NCBI GenBank assembly: GCA_964586765.1
Contig: CAZPHN010000005.1
Span: forward strand, 1-64,000
Direction: 5' to 3'
From: UBA3263 sp964586765
GTDB taxonomy: Bacteria > Bacteroidota > Bacteroidia > Bacteroidales > Muribaculaceae
Length of the DNA: 64,000 bases
The position numbers were made by a program, and so were the translations under genes. The notes under the pieces are model-generated. The model did not search any database and was not told the origin of the DNA. It saw nothing but the letters and a program-made list of their open reading frames with translations. This document shows, piece by piece, positions 34,028-42,379 of the stretch; positions within the stretch are counted from its first letter, which is position 1, and every line of letters starts with the position of its first letter.

Positions 34028-37000
34028 TTATATTTTACGGAGTTCAGATTTACCGTTCCTGCGGACAATTACAATTCCGGCTGGTTTAATCAGGCGGCGA
34101 CCGGACAGGTCAAAGTACTCGGCATCAGAGTCCGCACTTACTTCCTCAATCGAATCAACCAGACCGCCTACCTTAACAGTGATGGTCACAGGCGCAACTC
34201 CGGGTTGAACGGAGGAGAGAGTGACTGTTGCCTCGCCATTAGAAAGAGGTGTGAGATGAAGCTCGGTGCCTTCTACCGACGCATCAAGGACGGTCAGGTC
34301 AGAAACTTCGACATTGAAGGCAAGGTTGACATTCTCCGCGGGAGCGACCTCAAAGTTCACAACCTTAGCGACTCCATCCTCGATTTCAACCTCAGCAGGA
34401 GCCTTAAGTTCGGTTATTTTCGAATAAAGGCGACCACGATAGTGGAATGCCGGGTCATATGTATCATACTTGGCAGCATCAACATAAAATCCCACAGCCG
34501 GGTTAACCGAGCCGAAACCTATAACAGAATTCACGAACGGAGCCTCATCGGCATTGAATACCACGGAACGGAGCGACGCTGTGCCGCGGAAGGCATTGAG
34601 ACCTATATTTTTCAGGGTATTGGGCAATGTAAGTTCTTCGAGCTTAGAGCAACGGTCAAACGCACCGGGAGCGACGGCAACTACGGGAGAACCGGCAACC
34701 TCGGCGGGAATTACGAGCGAGGCGGGAAGCTCGCCGCTAAATCCGGTGACCGTCAAGCCACCAAATTCCTCATCATAACCATAAGTCATACCGTCCTTGT
34801 TAACCCCTATAACTACGTCAACCGGGTAACTTACACGCACATTATCGGCTGTAGTCACAAACGCCATGGTATATACGCCAACGGAGAGGTCAGGCTTAAC
34901 CGAGAATGACTTATCCTGCTTCCATGAGCCGTCGCCCTTGATAGCCGTATTATTTATGGCGTACTTGGCAACAGGATTAGAGGTCTCGCCATGTTTGAAG
35001 AATGCCAGAGAGTAGTCAACATTCTGCGAATTAGATGTAACCACAGAGGTTACGCCCTTGAATTCATCACCGATAACCATAGTGACCGGCTCGAGAGGCT
35101 GCATTTTTCCGTTAGCCCACAGTGCTACCTGATATGAGCCTTCAGTGGCGGCAACCTTAACGTCAGGACGCTTGCCTGCCAGAACCTCGATATTCATTAC
35201 GGCAGCGTCAACAACGGGAGTATTATTCTTTACCCGAAGGAGTCGGAGTTCATATGTTCCCGGCTCAATCTGCTTATTACTGTCATCAACTAACGAGAAA
35301 TCGGCATCCAGCTTGAGACTTTCGCCCGAAGATATAGGCAGATAGCTCTTGACATTCTTGATTTTATAATTTACACCACCTTTATAGAGGGCAAGGTCGA
35401 TTTCTTCGCTGAAATCATGTTTGCCATAGTTGGTCAGCACACACTCGAAATGGTTTGCTTTATCAGCGGCATAGAATTCATTTACCTTCCAGTCGCTGAC
35501 TATCAGTTTCGGATTGTCGGCGGGAGCTACCGCAACAGAGATGCGTCCGGTGGAACTTACCTTGACAGTATAATGGTCAGGGGTAACTGAGGTACCCATG
35601 TATACATGAGGTCTCCAGTAGCCATTATCCTTGTAAGCCTTGATAGAATATGCGGGGTAAGCGTCATATTGAGCGTTTTTTTCAAGCAAATCGGCAGGTA
35701 TTTTTACCGAAAATGAACTTTGAGGGTAATTTGCCTGAATACTTACATATTTTGTGGGAGCAATGTATATATCCTCGCTAACTCCGTCACGGTTCTCCAA
35801 GAGAAGTCCCATGCCTATATTTGCCGAATCAGGATATCTCAGCGCGTAAGTATAACCGAATGTATAGGTATCTTCCTTCACGCCCTGATAACTGATAGCA
35901 ACGTTGTCATCCCACATCACCCTGACGGGAGCCACGGTGGTCAATTTTATCATTTCATCCTTCGGAGCCATCAAAACGCTGACGTTCTGACCGAAGCTGT
36001 AACCGCCGGCAAAGCCTCCGGTACCGACGTAACGCGGATTGAGCGACGACAGACGGAAATAACCGTCGGCGGTTCCGCCCCAACCCCAGTTGAAATGGAA
36101 GAATCCATCCTCCGAGTAGCCGTCGCAGATAAATGCGTGACCGCCGGAACCCGAGCCTCCGTAACAAAGGGGCTTGCCTGCCTTAATCACTTCATAGCAG
36201 AAGGTTTCCCACTGGGGTGTGGTAGTTCCGTCGCGATAAACCACGAATGATTTTGTACCGTAGCCCATATACTTACGGATATTAGCCAGATTGAGTGTCG
36301 CGCCGGAAACTGAGCTGTAAGCGGTATTTACAGCCACACCACAGGCGAGCATCAGCTCAGCCACGGCGTTTTTCTCTGCCGTTGTTGCGGAACTGTCATA
36401 AACATCCTTCATCGCATCGAAATCAGGGGTATAGTTCGAGTAGTTGAACTCGACATTGGCTCCGTTGGTGGAGTAAGCCACGCTGCCGCTACCCTTGAAA
36501 TAACCGATAGCCTTGATAGCCTGTGCCAGACAGGTTGCCACACATCCGGTCACGGCGCGAGAGCCGTTGACCGTAGGACACTTCAGGTTAAACGGATTGG
36601 TCTGGTTCCACTTGGTCTTACATATGGGCTCAACCGGCTCCCATGAGTCATAAGCCTCATAGACCGATGAGAAGGGCTTTGCCTCAGCGTCCGTTCCATT
36701 AACGTCATAATAAGCGGCAATCTCCTCCTCATACTGACCGAGCCACCACTTCATATTGTCAGGAATTTCACTGAAAGAGCCTGAATCCGCAATACCGAGT
36801 ACCGGTTCGAGCCTATCATCGGCTGACGCGATAATGAAACCGTCAGCACGGTCCGAACCGAACACATAATATGCCGGGCGTTCTTTATCAGCAGTAAATG
36901 CTGTATGTATCAGTTGAGGTTTAACACCCTTTGAAGCCAAACGCTTGCCGGCTGGAGCAGAAAAAGGAGTCTTATATACACGTGTAAGTGCTTCTTCTGA

Positions 37001-37084
37001 TGAAAGTTGGCGTGCCATTGCAGGCTGCAGACACGTAACGACCGCAAGTCCTGCGGTCAGAATTTGCCAAATATTCTTTTTCAT
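34028..37084 (-). CDS. Secreted C10 (streptopain-like) cysteine protease with LRR region
   Basis: A 1018-residue protein. A signal peptide (to about residue 24) and a Spi-type inhibitory propeptide (RPAYYVFGSDRADGFIIASADDRLEPVLG) precede the protease. The catalytic Cys181 is in AVTGCVATCLAQ and His316 in GGHAFICDGY; the oxyanion/tryptophan loop is HFNWGWGG. These match SpeB. The C-terminal half has beta domains and a BspA-type leucine-rich stretch (LEELTLPNTLKNIGLNAFRG), then a sorting tag (EYFDLSGRRLIKPAG). It heads a two-gene operon with the GH89 enzyme. Joint action on host glycoproteins (protein core and alpha-GlcNAc caps) is inferred from this pairing. Confidence 0.93.
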   Translation of the reverse strand: MKKNIWQILTAGLAVVTCLQPAMARQLSSEEALTRVYKTPFSAPAGKRLASKGVKPQLIHTAFTADKERPAYYVFGSDRADGFIIASADDRLEPVLGIADSGSFSEIPDNMKWWLGQYEEEIAAYYDVNGTDAEAKPFSSVYEAYDSWEPVEPICKTKWNQTNPFNLKCPTVNGSRAVTGCVATCLAQAIKAIGYFKGSGSVAYSTNGANVEFNYSNYTPDFDAMKDVYDSSATTAEKNAVAELMLACGVAVNTAYSSVSGATLNLANIRKYMGYGTKSFVVYRDGTTTPQWETFCYEVIKAGKPLCYGGSGSGGHAFICDGYSEDGFFHFNWGWGGTADGYFRLSSLNPRYVGTGGFAGGYSFGQNVSVLMAPKDEMIKLTTVAPVRVMWDDNVAISYQGVKEDTYTFGYTYALRYPDSANIGMGLLLENRDGVSEDIYIAPTKYVSIQANYPQSSFSVKIPADLLEKNAQYDAYPAYSIKAYKDNGYWRPHVYMGTSVTPDHYTVKVSSTGRISVAVAPADNPKLIVSDWKVNEFYAADKANHFECVLTNYGKHDFSEEIDLALYKGGVNYKIKNVKSYLPISSGESLKLDADFSLVDDSNKQIEPGTYELRLLRVKNNTPVVDAAVMNIEVLAGKRPDVKVAATEGSYQVALWANGKMQPLEPVTMVIGDEFKGVTSVVTSNSQNVDYSLAFFKHGETSNPVAKYAINNTAIKGDGSWKQDKSFSVKPDLSVGVYTMAFVTTADNVRVSYPVDVVIGVNKDGMTYGYDEEFGGLTVTGFSGELPASLVIPAEVAGSPVVAVAPGAFDRCSKLEELTLPNTLKNIGLNAFRGTASLRSVVFNADEAPFVNSVIGFGSVNPAVGFYVDAAKYDTYDPAFHYRGRLYSKITELKAPAEVEIEDGVAKVVNFEVAPAENVNLAFNVEVSDLTVLDASVEGTELHLTPLSNGEATVTLSSVQPGVAPVTITVKVGGLVDSIEEVSADSDAEYFDLSGRRLIKPAGIVIVRRNGKSELRKI

Positions 37085-37113
37085 GGAATGATAAATGATT
37101 GTTATTTATATTG

Positions 37114-37144
37114 CAAATATACCTTAACCCCCTGAAACATCAAA
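37114..37144 (-). promoter_or_regulatory. Promoter of C10/GH89 operon
   Basis: On the minus strand TTTG (37141-37144), 19 bases, then TATATTTG (37114-37121): a canonical Bacteroidales promoter. The leader is about 25 bases. Confidence 0.75.
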
Positions 37145-37167
37145 GTGTTTAACATTCATTAACACTT
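37143..37167 (-). terminator. Weak hairpin after tcdA, touching the C10 -33 box
   Basis: AAGTGTTTAA (37143-37152) pairs, with one bulge, with TTAACACTT (37159-37167). It lies after the tcdA stop. Only a broken T run follows, so termination would be weak. It overlaps the -33 box of the next operon, so it could also be an operator. Confidence 0.4.
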
Positions 37168-37180
37168 ATGCGCACATTAT

Positions 37181-37873
37181 TTAGATATCGCCTGTTACGA
37201 GCGACGCAAGTACCATTCCCCATGTGGCGGTAATCTGCATCAGCGACCCGTTAGGTCCATCCGGACGACCATTAGGACGCACCTCATCGGAAAAAACGCA
37301 CTTGAATTTCCGTCGCGGATACACTCCCTGACGCTTGAAACGCGAACGGAGAGCCGCCGCAAGCGGACAGCCTTTGACCGACCAGAATTCCGCTACCTGA
37401 ACCCTTGTGGGGTCAAGCTTGCGCGCCGCCCCCATCGAACTGAAAAGTTTCACTCCGCGGGTTTGCGTAGCACGCAAAATAAGCAGAGCCTTATCTGCCA
37501 CGGAGTCAATCGCGTCCACCACATAATCATAACCGTCAAACGGGAACAGGGACTCTGTATCGGCAGAATAGCGTTCGGCGCGCGCAATGACCTCGCAATC
37601 AGGATTAATCGAGTGCAATCGCTCAGCCATCACCTCCACTTTGGGGCGTCCGACGGTCTGTAAGGTTGCCGGCAGCTGACGGTTGATATTAGAGGGCGCA
37701 ACCAAATCCGGGTCAACTATCGTCAGGTGCCCTATACCGGTGCGGACCAACGCTTCGGCACACCAAGAGCCGACGCCGCCCACGCCGAATAATATAACCC
37801 GCGTCTGATTCAGTCGCGACATCTTATCCGCGCCGAGAAGCAATTCGGCGCGGTCAAACATTTCATTTTCCAT
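37181..37873 (-). CDS. tcdA: tRNA threonylcarbamoyladenosine dehydratase
   Basis: A 230-residue E1/ThiF-fold enzyme. The ATP-binding motif is ILFGVGGVGSWCAEALVRTGIG, followed by VDPDLVAPSNINRQ and the metal/adenylate aspartate in VVDAIDSVADK. TcdA forms the cyclic t6A modification at position 37 of ANN-decoding tRNAs. It is the last gene of the mltG-HAD-ribF-tcdA operon. The start is uncertain: ATG 37873 overlaps ribF by 11 bases, ATG 37861 would not. Confidence 0.92.
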   Translation of the reverse strand: MENEMFDRAELLLGADKMSRLNQTRVILFGVGGVGSWCAEALVRTGIGHLTIVDPDLVAPSNINRQLPATLQTVGRPKVEVMAERLHSINPDCEVIARAERYSADTESLFPFDGYDYVVDAIDSVADKALLILRATQTRGVKLFSSMGAARKLDPTRVQVAEFWSVKGCPLAAALRSRFKRQGVYPRRKFKCVFSDEVRPNGRPDGPNGSLMQITATWGMVLASLVTGDI

Positions 37874-38705
37874 TCCTGACCGATTCAATATCGCGCGAAA
37901 TCTGCGTTTTCAGCTCCTCAAGCGAACTAAATTTCATTTCCTGACGCAAACGTCGCAAAAATTCCACTTTTAGCGTCTTTCCGTAAAGATTTCCGTCAAA
38001 ATCGAGCAAATGAGCCTCAACCGTGACATCATTACCATTATCGAGAGTGGGTCGGCAGCCTATGTTGACAACCGCCTTATGCTCACCCACCTTTGCCTCA
38101 TACACACCGTTGGGCGGCATAAGCGCGCCGGGACTTACGCGGATGTTGGCGGTAGGGAACCCGATAGTACGTCCAACCTGCCTGCCGGTAACCACCTCGC
38201 CTTCGAGCGCGAACGGACGTCCGAGCATGTGGGCGGCGCGTTCCATCTCACCATTTTCAACCGCGCTGCGCACCTCCGATGAGCTAACACCCTCCTCGGG
38301 GAGTTCATCAGCAGTCAGGACCTCGACCGGTGCGCCGGCAAGCTCCGCGCCGCTGCGTCGGTCCGACCCAATCCGGTTATTAAACCCCATGAGCAACAGC
38401 CGGACCCCCTTGGCGCGCAGCATTTCAAGAAACTGCATCGCGTTCATGGCTCGCAACTCAGGCGTAAAATCAAGCCGGAGCGGTTCGACACCCTCTGCGC
38501 GCAGCAGCCTTTCCCGCTCAGACAAAGTGCATATTTGCGACGGAACAGCCTCGGGAGCCACTAACTCAAGCGGATGACGGCTGAATGTCACCGCAACCGG
38601 TTCAAGTCCACGTCTACCAGCAACCTCCCTAAGCTGATGCAACAGGTGGCGGTGGCCGGCATGAACTCCATCAAAAACTCCTACTACGGCAGCTTTATCA
38701 GGCAT
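37863..38705 (-). CDS. ribF: Bifunctional riboflavin kinase / FAD synthetase
   Basis: A 280-residue enzyme that phosphorylates riboflavin to FMN and adenylates FMN to FAD. The N-terminal nucleotidyltransferase part has GVFDGVHAGHRHLL and VSSSEVRSAVENGEMERA; the C-terminal flavokinase part has GRTIGFPTANI and NGVYEAKV with VEAHLLDFDGNLYG. It is about 30 residues shorter than common RibF because the N-terminal extension before GVFDG is short. It overlaps the HAD gene by 8 bases. Confidence 0.95.
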   Translation of the reverse strand: MPDKAAVVGVFDGVHAGHRHLLHQLREVAGRRGLEPVAVTFSRHPLELVAPEAVPSQICTLSERERLLRAEGVEPLRLDFTPELRAMNAMQFLEMLRAKGVRLLLMGFNNRIGSDRRSGAELAGAPVEVLTADELPEEGVSSSEVRSAVENGEMERAAHMLGRPFALEGEVVTGRQVGRTIGFPTANIRVSPGALMPPNGVYEAKVGEHKAVVNIGCRPTLDNGNDVTVEAHLLDFDGNLYGKTLKVEFLRRLRQEMKFSSLEELKTQISRDIESVRNGK

Positions 38706-39327
38706 CAGCGGTAAGTTTTAACATATCATTCTCCGGCGTCACATGAACGGCATTGAAGCCGAGACGACGCGCTGCCTCGACATTTGCGGGACCATCATCA
38801 AAAAAGGTGGTGTCCTCCGGCTTGATGTCGAATTTTTTGAGCGCATATTCATAGATACACGCGTCAGGCTTACAGACACCTACCTCAAACGAGGTTACCG
38901 TGCCGTCAAAATAGTCACTCATCTCTCCGCCAAGCTTACGGAACTCCGGAACTATGTACCTTTCCCACATTATAGGATTGGTATTGCTCAACATGTAGAC
39001 TTTATGTCCGTTTTCGCGCAACCGGCGAAGTCTTTCAAGCCTTTCCTGAGGAATTCCGAGCAGAAAGCGACACAACGCCGCATCCAGTTCCTCATCAGTC
39101 ACGCCCGGACGGAACCGACGGCGCACTTCATCGCGAAACTGCCCGGGAGTAATCTGACCAGCCTCGAGCAGCCCGAACGCGCCATGCTGTTCATACGGGT
39201 CAAAAAACGAGTCGGCATCAGCCATACCCAGAGCCTCGAATGCCTTTACGGCATCCTCGCGCTTAATATCCATTACAACGCCACCCAAATCAAAAAGCAG
39301 CACCGGTGTCAATTTATTTCCTTTCAT
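38698..39327 (-). CDS. HAD-IA phosphatase, YihX-like
   Basis: A 209-residue haloacid dehalogenase-type phosphatase. Motif I is LLFDLGGVVMD, in which the usual second Asp is Gly; this is normal for the DLGGV subfamily that includes YihX (glucose-1-phosphate phosphatase). Motif II is MLSNTN, motif III is in GVCKPD, motif IV is FFDDGPANVEAA. The cap domain lies between motifs I and II. Substrate is unknown. It starts 18 bases after mltG and overlaps ribF, so a role in sugar phosphate or flavin phosphate turnover is possible but unproven. Confidence 0.87.
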   Translation of the reverse strand: MKGNKLTPVLLFDLGGVVMDIKREDAVKAFEALGMADADSFFDPYEQHGAFGLLEAGQITPGQFRDEVRRRFRPGVTDEELDAALCRFLLGIPQERLERLRRLRENGHKVYMLSNTNPIMWERYIVPEFRKLGGEMSDYFDGTVTSFEVGVCKPDACIYEYALKKFDIKPEDTTFFDDGPANVEAARRLGFNAVHVTPENDMLKLTADA

Positions 39328-39345
39328 AATCTTATTTTTACGTCA

Positions 39346-40356
39346 TTATTTAATTCCACGGGCATTGAGAGCCTGCTGATAGCGACGCGCATTCGCTTTA
39401 TGGGTTGCAAAATCGCGTGCAAAGTTATGTCGACCCGAAAAGTCCTCCTTTGCACACATATACAGATAATTATTATCAGGAGCATTGAGAAAATCCTCCA
39501 TTGTGCGTCGCTCGGGCATCCGTATGGGACCCGGAGGAAGTCCGTTGACCTTATATGTATTATAAGGTGAATCGACCTGAAGATGTTTGCCAAGTATGCG
39601 GCGCAGCGTAAAATCACCGACGGCATATTTTACCGTGGGGTCTGCCTGAAGTTTCATTCCGGATCTGACTCTGTTAAGGTAAAGCCGGGCAACTGTGGCA
39701 CGCTCCTCCCGATTATTCGTTTCCTCCTCGGCAATGGAACAGAGTATAGCTACCTTGACCGGCGAAAGCCCGAGGGCGGCAGCCTTGGTCCGACGCTCAT
39801 CGTTCCAGAATTTGTTTCGTTCGGCAAGCAGACGCGTAACGACCTCCTCAGCCGGAGTAGTCCAGTAAAATTCATATGTATCAGGCAGGAAAGCTGCCAG
39901 ATACTCTTCCTGTCCGAATCCTGCGCCGGGCAGAACCTCCTTCATGGCGTCATCGAAATCAGCCGGAGTGAAATCCATGGCGGAGGCAACACGCGCGGCA
40001 AGCTGTCCGCGCGTACGTATATTATTAAAGGTAACGCGAACGGGTGTCTGCCGGCGGTTAACAAGCCGGCGGGCAATGTCCTTGGCGCGGTCACCGGGCT
40101 TTACGAGATATGCGCCATGGGAATCGGTAGAGTCATCGGCAAAAACACGGTAGACAGCCATGACGCGCGCCGACGTCCGTTCACCCAGCGAGGAGCGCAG
40201 CGTATCTGCCAAGGCAGTGCGGTCAGTACCCTTCGGGACATAAATCCACACAGAGCTTTCCCCCGAAAATGGCGAAAGCATGTAACGCCACATGCCAAAA
40301 CCTGCAATCAGGAGTGTAAACGCTATAATTATGGAAATAACCAGAATTTTCTTCAT
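39346..40356 (-). CDS. mltG: Endolytic murein transglycosylase
   Basis: A 336-residue inner-membrane protein. One N-terminal membrane segment (ILVISIIIAFTLLIAGFGMW) is followed by a LysM-like region (GAYLVKPGDRAKDIARRL) and the YceG catalytic domain. The catalytic glutamate is in LCSIAEEETN; LQADPTVKYA and SPYNTYKVNGLPPGPI are conserved. MltG cuts nascent glycan strands and so sets their length. It is the first gene of a four-gene operon. The -7 box ends 7 bases before the ATG. Confidence 0.96.
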   Translation of the reverse strand: MKKILVISIIIAFTLLIAGFGMWRYMLSPFSGESSVWIYVPKGTDRTALADTLRSSLGERTSARVMAVYRVFADDSTDSHGAYLVKPGDRAKDIARRLVNRRQTPVRVTFNNIRTRGQLAARVASAMDFTPADFDDAMKEVLPGAGFGQEEYLAAFLPDTYEFYWTTPAEEVVTRLLAERNKFWNDERRTKAAALGLSPVKVAILCSIAEEETNNREERATVARLYLNRVRSGMKLQADPTVKYAVGDFTLRRILGKHLQVDSPYNTYKVNGLPPGPIRMPERRTMEDFLNAPDNNYLYMCAKEDFSGRHNFARDFATHKANARRYQQALNARGIK

Positions 40357-40363
40357 ATCGGTG

Positions 40364-40371
40364 CAAAGTTA
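40364..40371 (-). promoter_or_regulatory. mltG -7 box (TAACTTTG)
   Basis: On the minus strand GTAACTTTGC lies 7 bases before the mltG ATG. No -33 TTTG at standard distance. A nearly leaderless transcript is expected. Confidence 0.58.
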
Positions 40372-40445
40372 CGCATTTTTCCGCGAACTTTTCACGTTTG
40401 GAGAGCGTTAAACATGTGTCATCACTTTAAAAATATGCTTCATTT

Positions 40446-41297
40446 ATGCGCAGACTCCTGTTTGTTATCTCCCTTATAGTTTCCATAAGCTTCAGTGGCA
40501 AGTCACAGATTCTTGTCACCAACGATTCCATTACCCGTTTTGATACCGACTCGCTGCGCCGCGCTTATGACTCCGGTCCATATTTTACGTTTTACAAGGA
40601 CAATTATTTTTCATTCGGAACAGCGATAGGTCCCAAGCCAACCCGCGCCAACTCGAATATCAAGTTCCAGATTTCAATTCAGCAGAAACTTACGCGCTCC
40701 ACGCTCCCGTGGGGAACTTACCTATACCTCTTTTATACCCAGAAATCGTTCTGGAACATCCTCGAAAAGTCCGCACCGATGACTGACCTTAACTTCAACC
40801 CCGGTATCGGATGGGCAAAACCGTTCTTCTCGGCGCACACCGGACGGTACCTTGGCAAGATGATGCTCATGTTCGAACATGAGAGTAACGGACGTGACGG
40901 CGACGCATCACGCTCGTGGAACCGCATCAGTCTGGCGGGTCACGTACTGCTTGACGATAATATCATGGTGTCAGCCAAATGCTGGATTCCGATTGTCGAC
41001 GGGCAGCAAAACCGCGATATTCTCCACTATATAGGAGTTTATCAGTGTGGTATTCAGGTAATGAGCGACAACCGCCGCTTTGGAGCGTCAGTAGTACTGA
41101 CCAAACGCTGCGACTGGAATCCGCTAAACTTCAACGCTCAGGTTGAACTTAAATACAGGATTTTCCCTAAAGACAACCAATATCTGTTCCTCCAGTATTA
41201 CAACGGTTACGGCGAAGGTCTCCTTGAATACAACAAGTTTCACTCCCAGCTACGTGTAGGAATTTGCCTCAGTCCCACCTTCTTCAGCGAGTATTAA
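40446..41297 (+). CDS. pldA: Outer-membrane phospholipase A
   Basis: A 283-residue beta-barrel lipase. A signal peptide (LLFVISLIVSISFSGKS) is followed by a 12-strand barrel. The active site is recognisable: EHESNG holds the catalytic histidine and SRSWNRISL the serine, equivalent to HQSNG and SRSWNR of E. coli OMPLA. It hydrolyses phospholipids misplaced in the outer leaflet. It is transcribed alone or with the downstream gene; no clear -7 box was found directly upstream. Confidence 0.9.
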   Translation: MRRLLFVISLIVSISFSGKSQILVTNDSITRFDTDSLRRAYDSGPYFTFYKDNYFSFGTAIGPKPTRANSNIKFQISIQQKLTRSTLPWGTYLYLFYTQKSFWNILEKSAPMTDLNFNPGIGWAKPFFSAHTGRYLGKMMLMFEHESNGRDGDASRSWNRISLAGHVLLDDNIMVSAKCWIPIVDGQQNRDILHYIGVYQCGIQVMSDNRRFGASVVLTKRCDWNPLNFNAQVELKYRIFPKDNQYLFLQYYNGYGEGLLEYNKFHSQLRVGICLSPTFFSEY

Positions 41298-41387
41298 CAT
41301 CTTTATGCACTTATGTGAATATACGTTAACGTATTAAAAAATAGTGGCAATTATGTTGCAAAGTAGGTTTTACGCATTTTTATATGC

Positions 41388-41395
41388 TAACTTTG
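41388..41395 (+). promoter_or_regulatory. -7 box (TAACTTTG) of retropepsin-like gene
   Basis: CTAACTTTGCAG lies 7 bases before the ATG at 41403. It is the probable promoter of this gene and lpxB. Confidence 0.58.
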
Positions 41396-41402
41396 CAGCG
41401 CA

Positions 41403-42368
41403 ATGTTAAAAGAGAGAAAAAAATATTCCCTTCGTACCTTTGTGCTGTCGGTAATTGTTATCGCAGCTGTTCTTTTGGGTGTCTATGCCGCCGGAGTATA
41501 CCAGATTTACAATTTCAATAACGAAATGACTATTCCGGAAGGCGAAGACAACCTGATAGCTTCGTTTATTCCTGATTCCGAAGGACATATCCGTACCGCT
41601 TCCGGTCAGGCAGTCAGGCTTGACATGGGGTCACGCCATTGCTATATTACCACCGAAACACTGGCTAAGATGAAGGAAGCCGGTTACCCCCTTGTTGAAT
41701 ATCCTACCCTTATCTATACCACGGGACCTGCCGGCAAATACCACATCTACACCCGCAAGGTTGTCATGCCCGTATCTCTCAATGTTCACCCCGACTCCGA
41801 CAAGGTTGTTACGTTTAACAACGTAGAGCTTCTTATCTGGGACAGTAAAGACGGCAACACCCTCGGTATGGATTTCCTTGAAAGTTTCATCATTGAGCGC
41901 AATGTCGAAACCGGCGTAATTTCGCTTCTTCGCAAAGTACCTGATGACTACACCTACGTCTGTGACATCAATGGTCACGACTCAACAGTAGGCGACATTA
42001 TCGGTTACTCGCGTCGAGTTTACATTCCCCTGCAGGTCAACGATGAGGCTCCCCAGAACTACTATTTCGACACCGGTCGAGGAATCAGGTCATGCGAACT
42101 TGTCCAACCGCTGAAGAATGCAACCCGAGCCACTACAAAAGTCTACGCCGACTCAGTTACCGGACTGGCTACTCAGGATAACTGCCGCGTATTGATTGGC
42201 AACCGTATGCGCTTTGCCCGCGTGACTTATTCAGACTCGCTCCATACCGACAAGTACTCCATAAATCCGTTCCGGATATTCAACGTCAGCTTTGTAATGG
42301 ACTTGCCCAACCGCAAACTCTATTATAGCCGTGCTACCGAAACGACGGACTCCATTCCGCTTCTATAG
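41403..42368 (+). CDS. Membrane-anchored double retropepsin-like protein
   Basis: A 321-residue protein with one N-terminal membrane segment (residues about 12-34) and no cleavable signal. Two lobes look like aspartic-protease half-domains. Lobe 1 has LDMGSRHCYIT (Asp74, DxGS) and LGMDFLESF (155-161), the retropepsin 'LGxDFL' turn. Lobe 2 has YFDTGRGIRS (Asp223, DTG) and ends VMDLPNRKLYYS. A two-lobed enzyme would need both Asp residues; the Gly-Arg after the second DT is unusual. The family call is my reading of motifs and needs structure prediction. It precedes lpxB by 11 bases and has its own -7 box. Confidence 0.62.
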   Translation: MLKERKKYSLRTFVLSVIVIAAVLLGVYAAGVYQIYNFNNEMTIPEGEDNLIASFIPDSEGHIRTASGQAVRLDMGSRHCYITTETLAKMKEAGYPLVEYPTLIYTTGPAGKYHIYTRKVVMPVSLNVHPDSDKVVTFNNVELLIWDSKDGNTLGMDFLESFIIERNVETGVISLLRKVPDDYTYVCDINGHDSTVGDIIGYSRRVYIPLQVNDEAPQNYYFDTGRGIRSCELVQPLKNATRATTKVYADSVTGLATQDNCRVLIGNRMRFARVTYSDSLHTDKYSINPFRIFNVSFVMDLPNRKLYYSRATETTDSIPLL

Positions 42369-42379
42369 GAATCAAGCTA

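Noticed and set aside
38698..39327. HAD protein as a dead enzyme because the second Asp of motif I is Gly
   Set aside because: DLGGV is normal in the YihX-like subfamily and the other motifs are intact.
41321..41334. Perfect 14-bp palindrome ATACGTTAACGTAT after pldA
   Set aside because: It is A/T-rich and isolated, without T run or link to a promoter at a sensible distance; chance cannot be excluded.
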